Source: Tritrichomonas musculus (taxonomy: Eukaryota; Parabasalia; Tritrichomonadida; Tritrichomonadidae). Taken from it: a stretch of 64,000 bases of DNA. The stretch covers positions 4,340,001 to 4,404,000 of the forward strand of contig JAPFFF010000006.1 of assembly GCA_039105265.1 (NCBI GenBank), read 5' to 3'. A program made the position numbers and the translations under genes. Position 1 is the stretch's first letter; every line of letters starts with the position of its first letter. Positions 30,712 to 40,300 of this stretch are shown here, piece by piece. The notes under the pieces were generated by a model that worked only from the letters and a program-made list of their open reading frames with translations, did no database searches and was not told the origin of the DNA.

Positions 30712-33351
30712 TCAAATATCCGTATTTTTGTGAACATTTACCACGATGCTTCCTTCCTCAACGTTAAACTCGATATTGAGTTTTTTGAGAACTTTTTTAA
30801 TTTCAGCCAATTTCATGTTGTTTGACTTTATTGAGACTTTAAAGTTAAGTGAAGGATTCAAATTATTGAAGTATCTCGAAATTGCGAATCTCAACGAATA
30901 TGGCTCCATTGGGTAGATTTCGAGGAATCTACTCACTGGCTGTTCAATCTGGCGCTGTGCTTTTTCCTTTCTTGAATCTGCCAAATATTTTGAATAGAAT
31001 GTCAATTGAAAATTGTCAGTTTTTCTGTGAACTTCAACTTTTTCAATTGGATGATTTCTTTTACAAGTTTCTTCTTCTTTTCTTTGTGAGTATAAATGGA
31101 TGGCTACGTCATTATTCTGCTTGATTTGCAATAGAAGATTTGTGATATCATTTTCCTCAATTTTTTCAGAAAATCCATAAATTTTTTTGTTTGAAAAAGT
31201 GAGAACTTTTTGAATGGCATTCTGAATTTTGAAGAAAGAATCATGATTTTCAACAAAGAAATAATTAAATGTTTGATATGCAAAATCATCTTTACTTCTC
31301 GTAACGAAAATGTCATAAATTTCTCTGAAATTCAAATGTAAATTTGAATAGTCGTAATTATTATAGTTTTTCAAGAAAATTGACTTCATTTCACTGTCAA
31401 GATTTTCGCAGTTATAATTATATAATATATAGAGTATTTCATTTAATGAACTAATGTCAGATGGTATTCTAATGTCACTATTCAATTCATTCAAAATTTT
31501 CAAAAAATTTTTGATATCTTTTCGTTGTTGTTTTTCAAGGTCAAAAAAATGACCATTGCATGATTTTCTAAAATGGCTTGAATAAGCAACATGATAAGCA
31601 TAGAAAGGAATAATTGCTGGAAGGAACGTCTTTGTCTTATAGTTGTAATAAATGCCAATTGAGTCCAATGACAAATCACCATGAAAATACTCATTTAAAT
31701 GAATTGTATTAACTTCTTGTGCGATGAAATAGAGAAAGATTGAATTCATTTTATTGTTAAATTTGACAAAATTCCTTAACGTTGTTATAGGAAATATTTT
31801 ATTAGATTTGTCAATAGATAACTTCATTAATGAATTCAAATCAATAACGAAATCTCTCTCATTCAAAAAATGCTTCACGCAATCATCAATGATTATGTCG
31901 AAGCATTCCTCAAAAAACAATAAATGATCTAACTCATTATTATTTTGAAATCCAAACAAGCTCACTATGATTTTTATGACATCGTCGTATGACTCAATTT
32001 TAACAGAATCCTTGTTTTCAAAACTTTTTAATAATTTTTCAAAAATTGATGTAATTATTTCATATGATTGATCATTCCCACTGAAATAATTGATGACAAG
32101 GTCAATAAGGTTGAATTTATAAGTGTCAGATTTTTTGGCTTTTTCAATACGGTTTTCAATTTTTTCTTTGTTTTCAATGTAAGCATTCAATTTTTCAATG
32201 TCATCGATGATTTCTTGAAAATAATGATAACAGTCTTCTCTATCGTCTTTCATGCACTTTTCAATTATTTCTTTCATTCCTTCTATTCCGTATAATTCAT
32301 CGAAATTTAAATTTTTGAATAAAAAGTCAGCAAAATTATTACTCAATATTTCAATTCGTTTCTGTCGAGGCTCATTGCCAAACAGTTTGTCTGGCGACTT
32401 CAACGACACTATCTCATACATCAAGCATCCGAAAGAGTAAATATCGTGCCTTTTCAAATGTTCTATGTCTTCTTCACTCCCATTTTCAACAATTAACGAG
32501 TTTCGCTTGTTTCGAGCTAATTCGGGATGACGATAATAAGATTGAAATTCAAGCTTCGAGCTATCTGATTCTATATTGACGTTATGTGCGAAATTTTCAA
32601 TATAAACGTCTTTTTCATTATTGACGAAAAAAATCGAACTACAGATGTTTTGATGAAATATTTGATTGGAATGTAATTGACTGAAAATTTGAGCGATTTC
32701 TTTGATCATCACCATTTTGTCAATTTTGGTGATGTGATCCTGGTTTTTCTCTAGAAAAGTTCGAAGAGTCATGTATGGATAATATGGAAATAGTTTCCGA
32801 TTCGAGTTTGCATATTCTGAATGAATATAAAATTTTGATTGAGGAACTTTTTCAATAGAGTTAAAAATTTCTTTTTCAGTATCTAAAAATTCTTGGTTAT
32901 TTGAAAATGTCTTTTCAATGAATATGTCCATGTCATAATTAACAATTATTTTGTATGTTGAAACATTCGATTTGATATTTGTAGAATTGTCTAGAGGTAA
33001 AAATGTATTTTGTTTTGGATCTCTATATTCTTGTAAATGTGTTCTAATTCCGGTTTGTTCAAGAATAGTGCGTACTATTCTCAAAAAAAAATCCTGAATA
33101 AAATTAATTTCGTTATTTTTTTGATAATAATTTATTTTTTTTGCAACTTTTTCTTTGATTGAATTAAAATTATTATCTGTGATGCTTGCAAATTCTTCAT
33201 AAACATTCATCAGAGAAATTTTATCAACATTACTGCCCAAAGTTGAAAATAATTTATCATTTAGATCAATAATTTTTTCGCCTATAAGATCTTTTGTTTC
33301 CACCTTTTCAATTGAATTGATTAATTTAATTATTTCTGAAATGACCGCCAT
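30712..33351 (-). CDS. Protein with two kinase-like domains, both apparently inactive
   Basis: An 879-residue protein. The first kinase-like module spans about residues 125-400. It has a conserved late-lobe signature (YYRHPELARN, HDIYSFGCLMYEIV), but the catalytic loop reads FHQNICSSIFFV (no HRD Asp) and the DFG position reads IENFAHN, so it should be a pseudokinase. A second, weaker module at about 510-720 has a loop EYFHGDLSLDSIGIY and no clear DFG (AIIPFYAYHV). The region between is helical. The C-terminal ~110 residues form a mixed fold with no known motif. An initiator-like word, TCATTTCTATTCA (33371-33383, minus strand), precedes the ATG. It probably acts as a scaffold or allosteric regulator. 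The N-terminal 120 residues are helical. Confidence 0.8.
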   Translation of the reverse strand: MAVISEIIKLINSIEKVETKDLIGEKIIDLNDKLFSTLGSNVDKISLMNVYEEFASITDNNFNSIKEKVAKKINYYQKNNEINFIQDFFLRIVRTILEQTGIRTHLQEYRDPKQNTFLPLDNSTNIKSNVSTYKIIVNYDMDIFIEKTFSNNQEFLDTEKEIFNSIEKVPQSKFYIHSEYANSNRKLFPYYPYMTLRTFLEKNQDHITKIDKMVMIKEIAQIFSQLHSNQIFHQNICSSIFFVNNEKDVYIENFAHNVNIESDSSKLEFQSYYRHPELARNKRNSLIVENGSEEDIEHLKRHDIYSFGCLMYEIVSLKSPDKLFGNEPRQKRIEILSNNFADFLFKNLNFDELYGIEGMKEIIEKCMKDDREDCYHYFQEIIDDIEKLNAYIENKEKIENRIEKAKKSDTYKFNLIDLVINYFSGNDQSYEIITSIFEKLLKSFENKDSVKIESYDDVIKIIVSLFGFQNNNELDHLLFFEECFDIIIDDCVKHFLNERDFVIDLNSLMKLSIDKSNKIFPITTLRNFVKFNNKMNSIFLYFIAQEVNTIHLNEYFHGDLSLDSIGIYYNYKTKTFLPAIIPFYAYHVAYSSHFRKSCNGHFFDLEKQQRKDIKNFLKILNELNSDIRIPSDISSLNEILYILYNYNCENLDSEMKSIFLKNYNNYDYSNLHLNFREIYDIFVTRSKDDFAYQTFNYFFVENHDSFFKIQNAIQKVLTFSNKKIYGFSEKIEENDITNLLLQIKQNNDVAIHLYSQRKEEETCKRNHPIEKVEVHRKTDNFQLTFYSKYLADSRKEKAQRQIEQPVSRFLEIYPMEPYSLRFAISRYFNNLNPSLNFKVSIKSNNMKLAEIKKVLKKLNIEFNVEEGSIVVNVHKNTDI

Positions 33352-34628
33352 TTTTAATCCTTTTAAAAAATGAATAGAAATGATTAATTTTTATAACTTT
33401 TTATTGAAAGAAAAAATCCTTTCTGGCTTTTATTGAAAAAGTCAACAATTGAATCTCGCAATTGTTAGGACTTTGAATAGATTATATGCAACTAATTGAA
33501 TGGTTAGTTTTTTCTCATTGTTTGCTTTTTTTTTTCGTTATGTAATTAATAAATTCAAAATTTTATTTTATTTATAAATAATATAATAATAATTATATAT
33601 ATATATTACTTTAATGATTTGGATAAAGATTATCGATTAAAAAATGAGATTCTTAATTTCAAGTAATTCAAGATAGATCAAATAATGATTTAAAAATATA
33701 TACTAATATAATTAGAATAAACCAGTAGAAATTCAATATTTTTACCAAATGGCTGAGATATAATCAGTTTTTTGAAATAATTGCTGATGCTAGTAAATCA
33801 AATATTGTACCAAATTCAACGTAATAAATCATTCGAAAACGATATATTAGATATATACACATATAATGAATCTATTTATTCATATAAATTTCAAATCCCA
33901 ACTACCAATTTTATATTAGAGTCATGATAATTTGCCCTTGTATATTAGTTTAATGCATTCAAGCATGCAAAAATATGGATTGATTTAAAATATTGAATTT
34001 ATAAATATTTTTAAAATCTATATAAATGATTAAGTGTGCAAGAATATTTAAAAAATATTAATATCCCATCAAGAAATATTTGCGAAATTATAAACCTTAA
34101 ATTTGAAAATAAAAAATTGAATACGCATTCAAATCATTTTAATTTTGAATAAAACATTTTTATCTCGATAAAATAAATAAAAATTAGAGATATTTTAAAT
34201 AGAACAACTATTATATATTATATAAAATCTTACATGTACTTATATAAAATCTAAACTAATTTTACTATGAGTTTTTGTGTTAATAATAATTTAACCTTCA
34301 TCTCATTGTATTCATCAAATCATTTTTCAGGTTTAATCATGGTACATATCTGTATATGATGTATATTGCAGTTGAATCAAGTCCTTTTTACAAATCAATC
34401 AGATCTTTTTAAAATGAAGCAAGTAACAAAAGGCATGTACTCTTAACTATTTAAATATACAAATTTTGTTTAAGTAAAATTAGACTATATTTAAAACATG
34501 CCAAACAATTTATGTAATACATTAGATAATATAAACTTTTTGATAAATCATATAGAAAAAAATGAATAAATTTAATAAACAATAATATTTTTATGTTTCA
34601 TTAAAGAGTTAGTTAACTAACTAACAGA
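33352..34628. other. AT-rich intergenic region
   Basis: A 1.28-kb spacer with no credible gene. Just before 34628 there is a short tandem array of TTAG/TAAC words (GTTAGTTAACTAACTAAC), placing repeated stop triplets behind the next gene's stop codon. Confidence 0.6.
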
Positions 34629-36506
34629 TTAGTTAATTGTCTTTAAAGATGAGAGAAGTGGGTGATTGTTATGTTCATTATCTTTCTTACGTCTAATGCA
34701 TATGACAATGCCGATGATAATTGCAATAGCAACTGCACCTGCAATTGGAAATAGAACGTATAACCACATTCTATCGTTTGATGGAATAACTTTCCAACCT
34801 TTCTTACATTTGGCGCCAAAGTAAGGTCCGTATGAATCACCAGGCATGCATTTCTTGGTAGAGCCGCACCAGCCGCAGAAGTTAGTTTCAGCGCAAGTAT
34901 GTTTATCAGTAATCAATCCACAACGATCAAAACCTTCGAATTCATCTTCATACCAAGGAAAGTCCCAGACATCTATTAAGCCATCATGCTTATAAACATT
35001 GAGAGGTGGTTTGCTCCAGTCAATTGGAGGGTATTGTTCTGTAGAAGGTGAGTTAATTGCCCAAAGATGCATCTTTGTAAAAACAGCTGATGCTTTAGTT
35101 GCCTTTGTATTAATTCCTCCATGCATGCTTGGAGTTCTACTAAGATCACCACGAGCTGATATTGAGCATGATGGATTTCTGTATCCGTCATAAATTGAGT
35201 AAATGTCTCGATCAAAATCGGAATACCTCATGAAATGCCTGAAAGTATCGAAATCTTTCAATCTTGGACTTTCTCGTTTAATAATCTTGTATCTGCAGCA
35301 TTCTGTATAATTGCAAAAGCCACTGCTAACGCCATAAGCTCGCCAAAATTCCATGTAATCTGATGCTGCTTTGCTAGTAGGTACATTAAAACTGCCTATA
35401 TAAGTATCTCTATATAATCGCTCTGTAATGTCTTCAATCCATCTTTGTGGTCCAGGAAGTTGAGCAATTACGTGAATAAGATCTTTCATTGGACGATCTT
35501 TTTCTCTTCGTCTGAGTTGCTTTGTATCGACAACAAAGTAGTCATTGTTGTAAGTTCCACTATTATAGTTCAAAAATTGATCTTCCCATTCTGTAACATT
35601 AGTTGCTGTGAACATTGCTAAAAGAGTTCTCATCCAATTCAAAACAAGCTTTGGGCGACAGTAATCTGTATAGAGAGTACGATTTTGAAGAGTAAATGTT
35701 GTCTCAAAAACCATTAAGCCAGCTCCATTAATGAAGAAATCATCTGGAGAAGACAAGAGACCAATTTCGGTTGTTAAGAATACTTGTGGTGATGAAAATT
35801 CTGGAATAGGGAAATAGTACTTCTTAAGGATACTGTGTAAGCATGTATATGATGTCCATGAATCATGAGCAAAATAAATATCATCTTTCTTTGGCGACAT
35901 TTTAATGAGTCCGGTGCATCTTTGTAGAATTTCAGAATTACGAGGAATCCATTCCCAGGAAGCAAGTAATTCAAGACTGTCTCCCATTGCGACCATCACG
36001 AACATATCCATAAGCGTTAATGCTTCATTTGGAGGAGCTGTTTCATTGTATCCTGTATAAAGACCCATGAATAATGAATAAATTAGATCGATTTGGCGCC
36101 AGTATTTTGAATCTTGGTATGCATCGATACTTTCCTTGAGCCATTTAAGGTGAATTGTGTACCATTCATCGAGGCGTGAATATCCATAATTTTTAACACG
36201 TTCAGCATGTTTGCGTCCAACATTTGTTTGATCAAAAAACAACATTGTTGATTGATATATTCTAGTATGAGTGAGTTTACCTTCAAGGTATCCTGCACAA
36301 AATCCCATCTTTCTACCATTAACACCTTCTCTTCCACGAAGATTAAGATGATACCATCCAGTTGAATTTAATGTATCAGACCATTCTGCCCAACAGTCGC
36401 CATCATTATGTAATCCTTCAACAGCTCTTACTGTCCCATCATCATTAACATATCCAGTATAATTGACAAAATCGAGACTAAAAGATAGAGCAAATAAAAT
36501 AAACAT
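34629..36506 (-). CDS. Phospholipase B-like (LAMA/PLBD family) membrane protein
   Basis: A 625-residue protein. The ATG at 36506 is chosen because the upstream extension starts only with GTG and because it yields a signal peptide (MFILFALSFSLDF). Hallmarks of the phospholipase B-like family are GFCAGYLEG (about 70-80), the Cys nucleophile in QRCTGLIKMSP (C197, minus-strand codon 35918-35916) followed by YFAHDSWTSY, and NNDYFVVDTKQL. Family members are lysosomal N-terminal-nucleophile hydrolases that self-cleave before this Cys. Unlike typical soluble members it ends with a short Cys-rich PSI-like segment (CAETNFCGWCGSTKKC), a membrane helix (LYVLFPIAGAVAIAIIIGIV) and a basic tail. It is therefore probably a lysosomal or surface type I protein. 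Hydrolase substrate is uncertain. Confidence 0.9.
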   Translation of the reverse strand: MFILFALSFSLDFVNYTGYVNDDGTVRAVEGLHNDGDCWAEWSDTLNSTGWYHLNLRGREGVNGRKMGFCAGYLEGKLTHTRIYQSTMLFFDQTNVGRKHAERVKNYGYSRLDEWYTIHLKWLKESIDAYQDSKYWRQIDLIYSLFMGLYTGYNETAPPNEALTLMDMFVMVAMGDSLELLASWEWIPRNSEILQRCTGLIKMSPKKDDIYFAHDSWTSYTCLHSILKKYYFPIPEFSSPQVFLTTEIGLLSSPDDFFINGAGLMVFETTFTLQNRTLYTDYCRPKLVLNWMRTLLAMFTATNVTEWEDQFLNYNSGTYNNDYFVVDTKQLRRREKDRPMKDLIHVIAQLPGPQRWIEDITERLYRDTYIGSFNVPTSKAASDYMEFWRAYGVSSGFCNYTECCRYKIIKRESPRLKDFDTFRHFMRYSDFDRDIYSIYDGYRNPSCSISARGDLSRTPSMHGGINTKATKASAVFTKMHLWAINSPSTEQYPPIDWSKPPLNVYKHDGLIDVWDFPWYEDEFEGFDRCGLITDKHTCAETNFCGWCGSTKKCMPGDSYGPYFGAKCKKGWKVIPSNDRMWLYVLFPIAGAVAIAIIIGIVICIRRKKDNEHNNHPLLSSLKTIN

Positions 36507-37343
36507 TTCTTTATTTTTTTTATTGATTTGTGAGGATGAAATCAAAATTGAAAAAAAGATATTGAATTTCACTTAATTCATTCAATAGGACTAACCGAAT
36601 AAATCAAAATATTATATTCCAATATCTCAAATAATTATTTATTAAAATGGAGAAAAAATAGTTATATTAAATTAAAAATAAAATATTGATATTTTAATAT
36701 AAAATCTTGATTTTCATATAAAAAATAAATTCAATAAGACTATTATTATCATCATGTAGATTATAAATTAAGTTATTAAATAGTATTTTCATCATTATCA
36801 TGTATTATATGTTTATTAAATGATGGATTTTACATTTGTTTCATTATTTTAAAAAAAAACAACGCCCCATAACAGATTTATTTTATATGTAATTAATCTA
36901 AAAAGGAAAAACTGTCATATAATATTTTATATAAAGGTTTATAATTGCATTTTTTATCTTTATGTTTTATTTAAGATATTTATCATACACAATTGATATT
37001 CATTTTATTATGTTTGAAAAGAAAGTAAAAGTGTCGATATCAATTATTTTTAGATTAAAATTCAAGTGAAATATATTATAAAAAGATTAGATATTCTCCG
37101 ATGATAATATGAAATAAAAGAATTTTTCTTAATTTCATGTTCAATAATCTGATATTTTATATATCAACATTAAATTAATTAATTATATTTCTTTTTTAAA
37201 ATGAATAAATTAGTATTATTAAAAATATTCCTCATTTTAATTTCAAAAACGACATTATGAATTATTGAAACGTTATTGAAAATATTCATAATAATCTTTT
37301 CAATTCTAATTCAAAATATAAATTGAAAAAAAAGTTCATCGAG
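36507..37343. other. AT-rich intergenic region
   Basis: An 837-bp spacer between divergent genes. TCACAAATCAAT on the minus strand about 20 bases before the phospholipase B-like ATG is a weak initiator candidate, and TTCATCGAG precedes the 37344 ATG. Nothing else was seen. Confidence 0.55.
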
Positions 37344-40300
37344 ATGTCTAATGATTGTATAGAACTCCATAAAATTCATGCAAAAATTTCAAAACTTAGG
37401 AAATGGCAAGCTGATGCACTTTCACTTCCAACTTTTTCTCCTTCTGTTTCAGAACAATTTTCTAAGATATTAGAAAAAATTCGTATTATCGATGAGCAAA
37501 ATAAGTTTTCAATCACGCATAACCGCCAATTTGTTGATAATGTTATCAAGTTTATTCCAGAATTAGTCGAGTTATCACATCAAAATTTTTTGCAAACGGC
37601 AATAATTGATCTTCACACTCAGCTTTCTTCCATATATACTCAATCTTTAAAATTATCAGAACTTGCTAGTGCAGTTACTACATCAAGAGGTAAAGTCATT
37701 TCTCAATTAAAACAAATTATGACTCGTTCTTTTATGATTTCCTACCACAAAGTATCAACGACAGTATTTACAACAATACAACAAATGTTGGTTACTGTTA
37801 CAAATGATCTTGCTAAACTTGGAAGTGGTCCTTGGAAAGAACTTTTACCTCAATTTCCAACTTTGATTCAGCAAATCAATGATGTTGATGGTCTTTTAAA
37901 GCATTTGATGGCAGCGCATGCATTTATTTTTACAGCTGAATCTTTACAAAATTCTTTACGAAGAGTTCAGCAAAAAAATCCAGAAATTGAGTTACCTTTA
38001 CGCTCTCATCGCATATATATTGAACCTCCAAAACCATCATTGATTGATATAACAGATCCTTCATCATTAGTTTCAAATATATCGCACGTTGATGAAATTT
38101 TAGAGCAAGTAAAAAAAAATCCAGATAAAATCAAAGAATTTATTCCGAAACTTGAATCATCGCTTCGACACGACTTTAAATTTATGTCGCCTTCTGTATT
38201 AATTCAAGATGTTTTAACAGTCACTTTTACAATCCATCCGCCCATTGATCTCAAATCCAAATTATTCACGAAAACATTTTATCTATTCAAAGATTTAACT
38301 GCATCTATTCAATCTCTTTGTCAACTTCCCACTTTTATCTATTCTAAATCAGAGATTGCCAATTTTGAGGATGCGATCAATAATGTTGAAAAAACTGTTG
38401 ATTCTATAGCGAAAGCCCGAAAGAAACCTTCAGGATGGACAGCTGATAAGACCAAACTAATGATCAAGAAATTTGAAGATTATATCCTACTTTGTAAAAA
38501 TGTAATTAAAGCAGCTGAGACGGTTGACCAAATAAATTCGCAAATTGAGCCACACCGAATATCTCTAGATCTTTCTAAATTCCGATTGAGAGCTGTTGAG
38601 TCACGATTTACAATTGCCAATTATCCTGATCAGCCAAAAGTACGATATTCGACTGTTATCCGTGCATTGAATTTAATTTCAGAGGACTTATTGAATCTAG
38701 AATCGAAGAACTACATTTTCCGGAATCCCAAGCTTCCTATGAAAGAAATTCATGCAGTTTCATTCAAAAAGTCATTTGACCTTATACAACAAATAACCGA
38801 AAAACTAGAGAGTGATATTTTTCGGTTTTCATTATCGCAATTTAACGAGTTTCCTGTCTCAAAAAGTGGTGTGACCATTTTGAGTATTTTTGCTGAAATG
38901 CAACAAATGTTAGAATACAACATTATCTACATGCACAAGGTTCCAATTGAAGCCCTGAACTTTCGTCTGTTGACGATGTGTCTCTTTGAGCAAGGCTTTC
39001 CATTATCGACGAATGACTCCATTGATGAAGTTCTCAACACGATGGAAATTTTGTATGATTCGTATGTCATGTTCAGCAAGCTTGAAGATGTCGGTGCAGT
39101 TTCGGTTAACAACTCTGCACAATTCTGCTTCATTACGACAATGTGTGATGAACTTGCTGATTACAAAAAAGAAGTTTTCACGCCTTATCGAGACTTCTTT
39201 CAATCAGTGAATTTATTTGACATTGACATCGACTCAATTCTTCAGCAAGTAGCGTCACTTAAGCAAGAAACAATGAAAGTTCTCGAGAATTGGAGTTGTA
39301 ATTCAATCGTCTCCAAATTCACACAATATACAAAGACTATTTACACATGTTCAACACAATTAAAAAAAGTGCCACCTCAAGTTGAACCTTTGTTAACAAA
39401 ACTTTTGACACAGCTTTCTTCATGGCTTGGAAATTTGTCACGAACACTTCCAAAGCCAACCAATTTAAGAGAGATGCAGATAAGAATGAATGTTCTTCAC
39501 CAAATGTTCACAAGTTTCCTTGAAAATAATCCCGAAATGAAGAAGCAAATTCCTTTTGAGCAATTGACTGAAGTCATCAATTTGTTTAAAGATTTAAGAG
39601 GAATTTTCACCATTAAAACAAGATTAAAACATCTTCTCGGCTTTCTCGAAAGGATTCAAATCAATCCTGATGAATTGTTCTCATCGATAGAAAGCATGTC
39701 TAGTTCGAATGAGTTAGAGATGAATAAAGAAAACAACGAAAAATCATCATTCAATGACAATCAAGAAACATTGAATGAACAAGATGAATCTATTCGTTTC
39801 CATTTCACTCAAGATGAAATGAAAATGTGGGAGCCTTTTTCACAATCAATTTTAAAAGCGCCGTTTTGTTCTAAAAAGAAAGAATGCTTGGTTAAATATT
39901 TATCACCAAAATTGATTTACACACATTTCAAAGATCTTGTTTCTAAATATTGCGAAATGTGGAGATTAGAAACAGGATTCTCCCAAGAAATTGAACAATG
40001 TTTCCTGCCGATGTTAAGTCAAGAAGTTGAACTTTCAATCAATGGTTTATCGAACTTTTTCACATCTAACAATTCTAAGTACATTTCATTTAAAGATAAA
40101 ATGGCTACGCACATTGAACAGCATCTTGATACTATTATTAAAGCATTGACTGAATTTGCACCTGCGCCTCGAGGACGTGGATTCCAACGTGAACTTCCTC
40201 CTGCTCATCCAAATGCGCCAGAAATAGCTGACGTGATCAAAGGCTTGCAAAGTCTTACACAAAATATTACTGATACTGATTTTTTGTGGTATCCAGAACT

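Noticed and set aside
3601-37346. TTG or GTG codons as gene starts (3601, 14450, 36572, 37323, 50029, 61328)
   Set aside because: Nuclear genes of this type start with ATG. In each case a nearby in-frame ATG gives a better protein start, signal peptide or initiator spacing.
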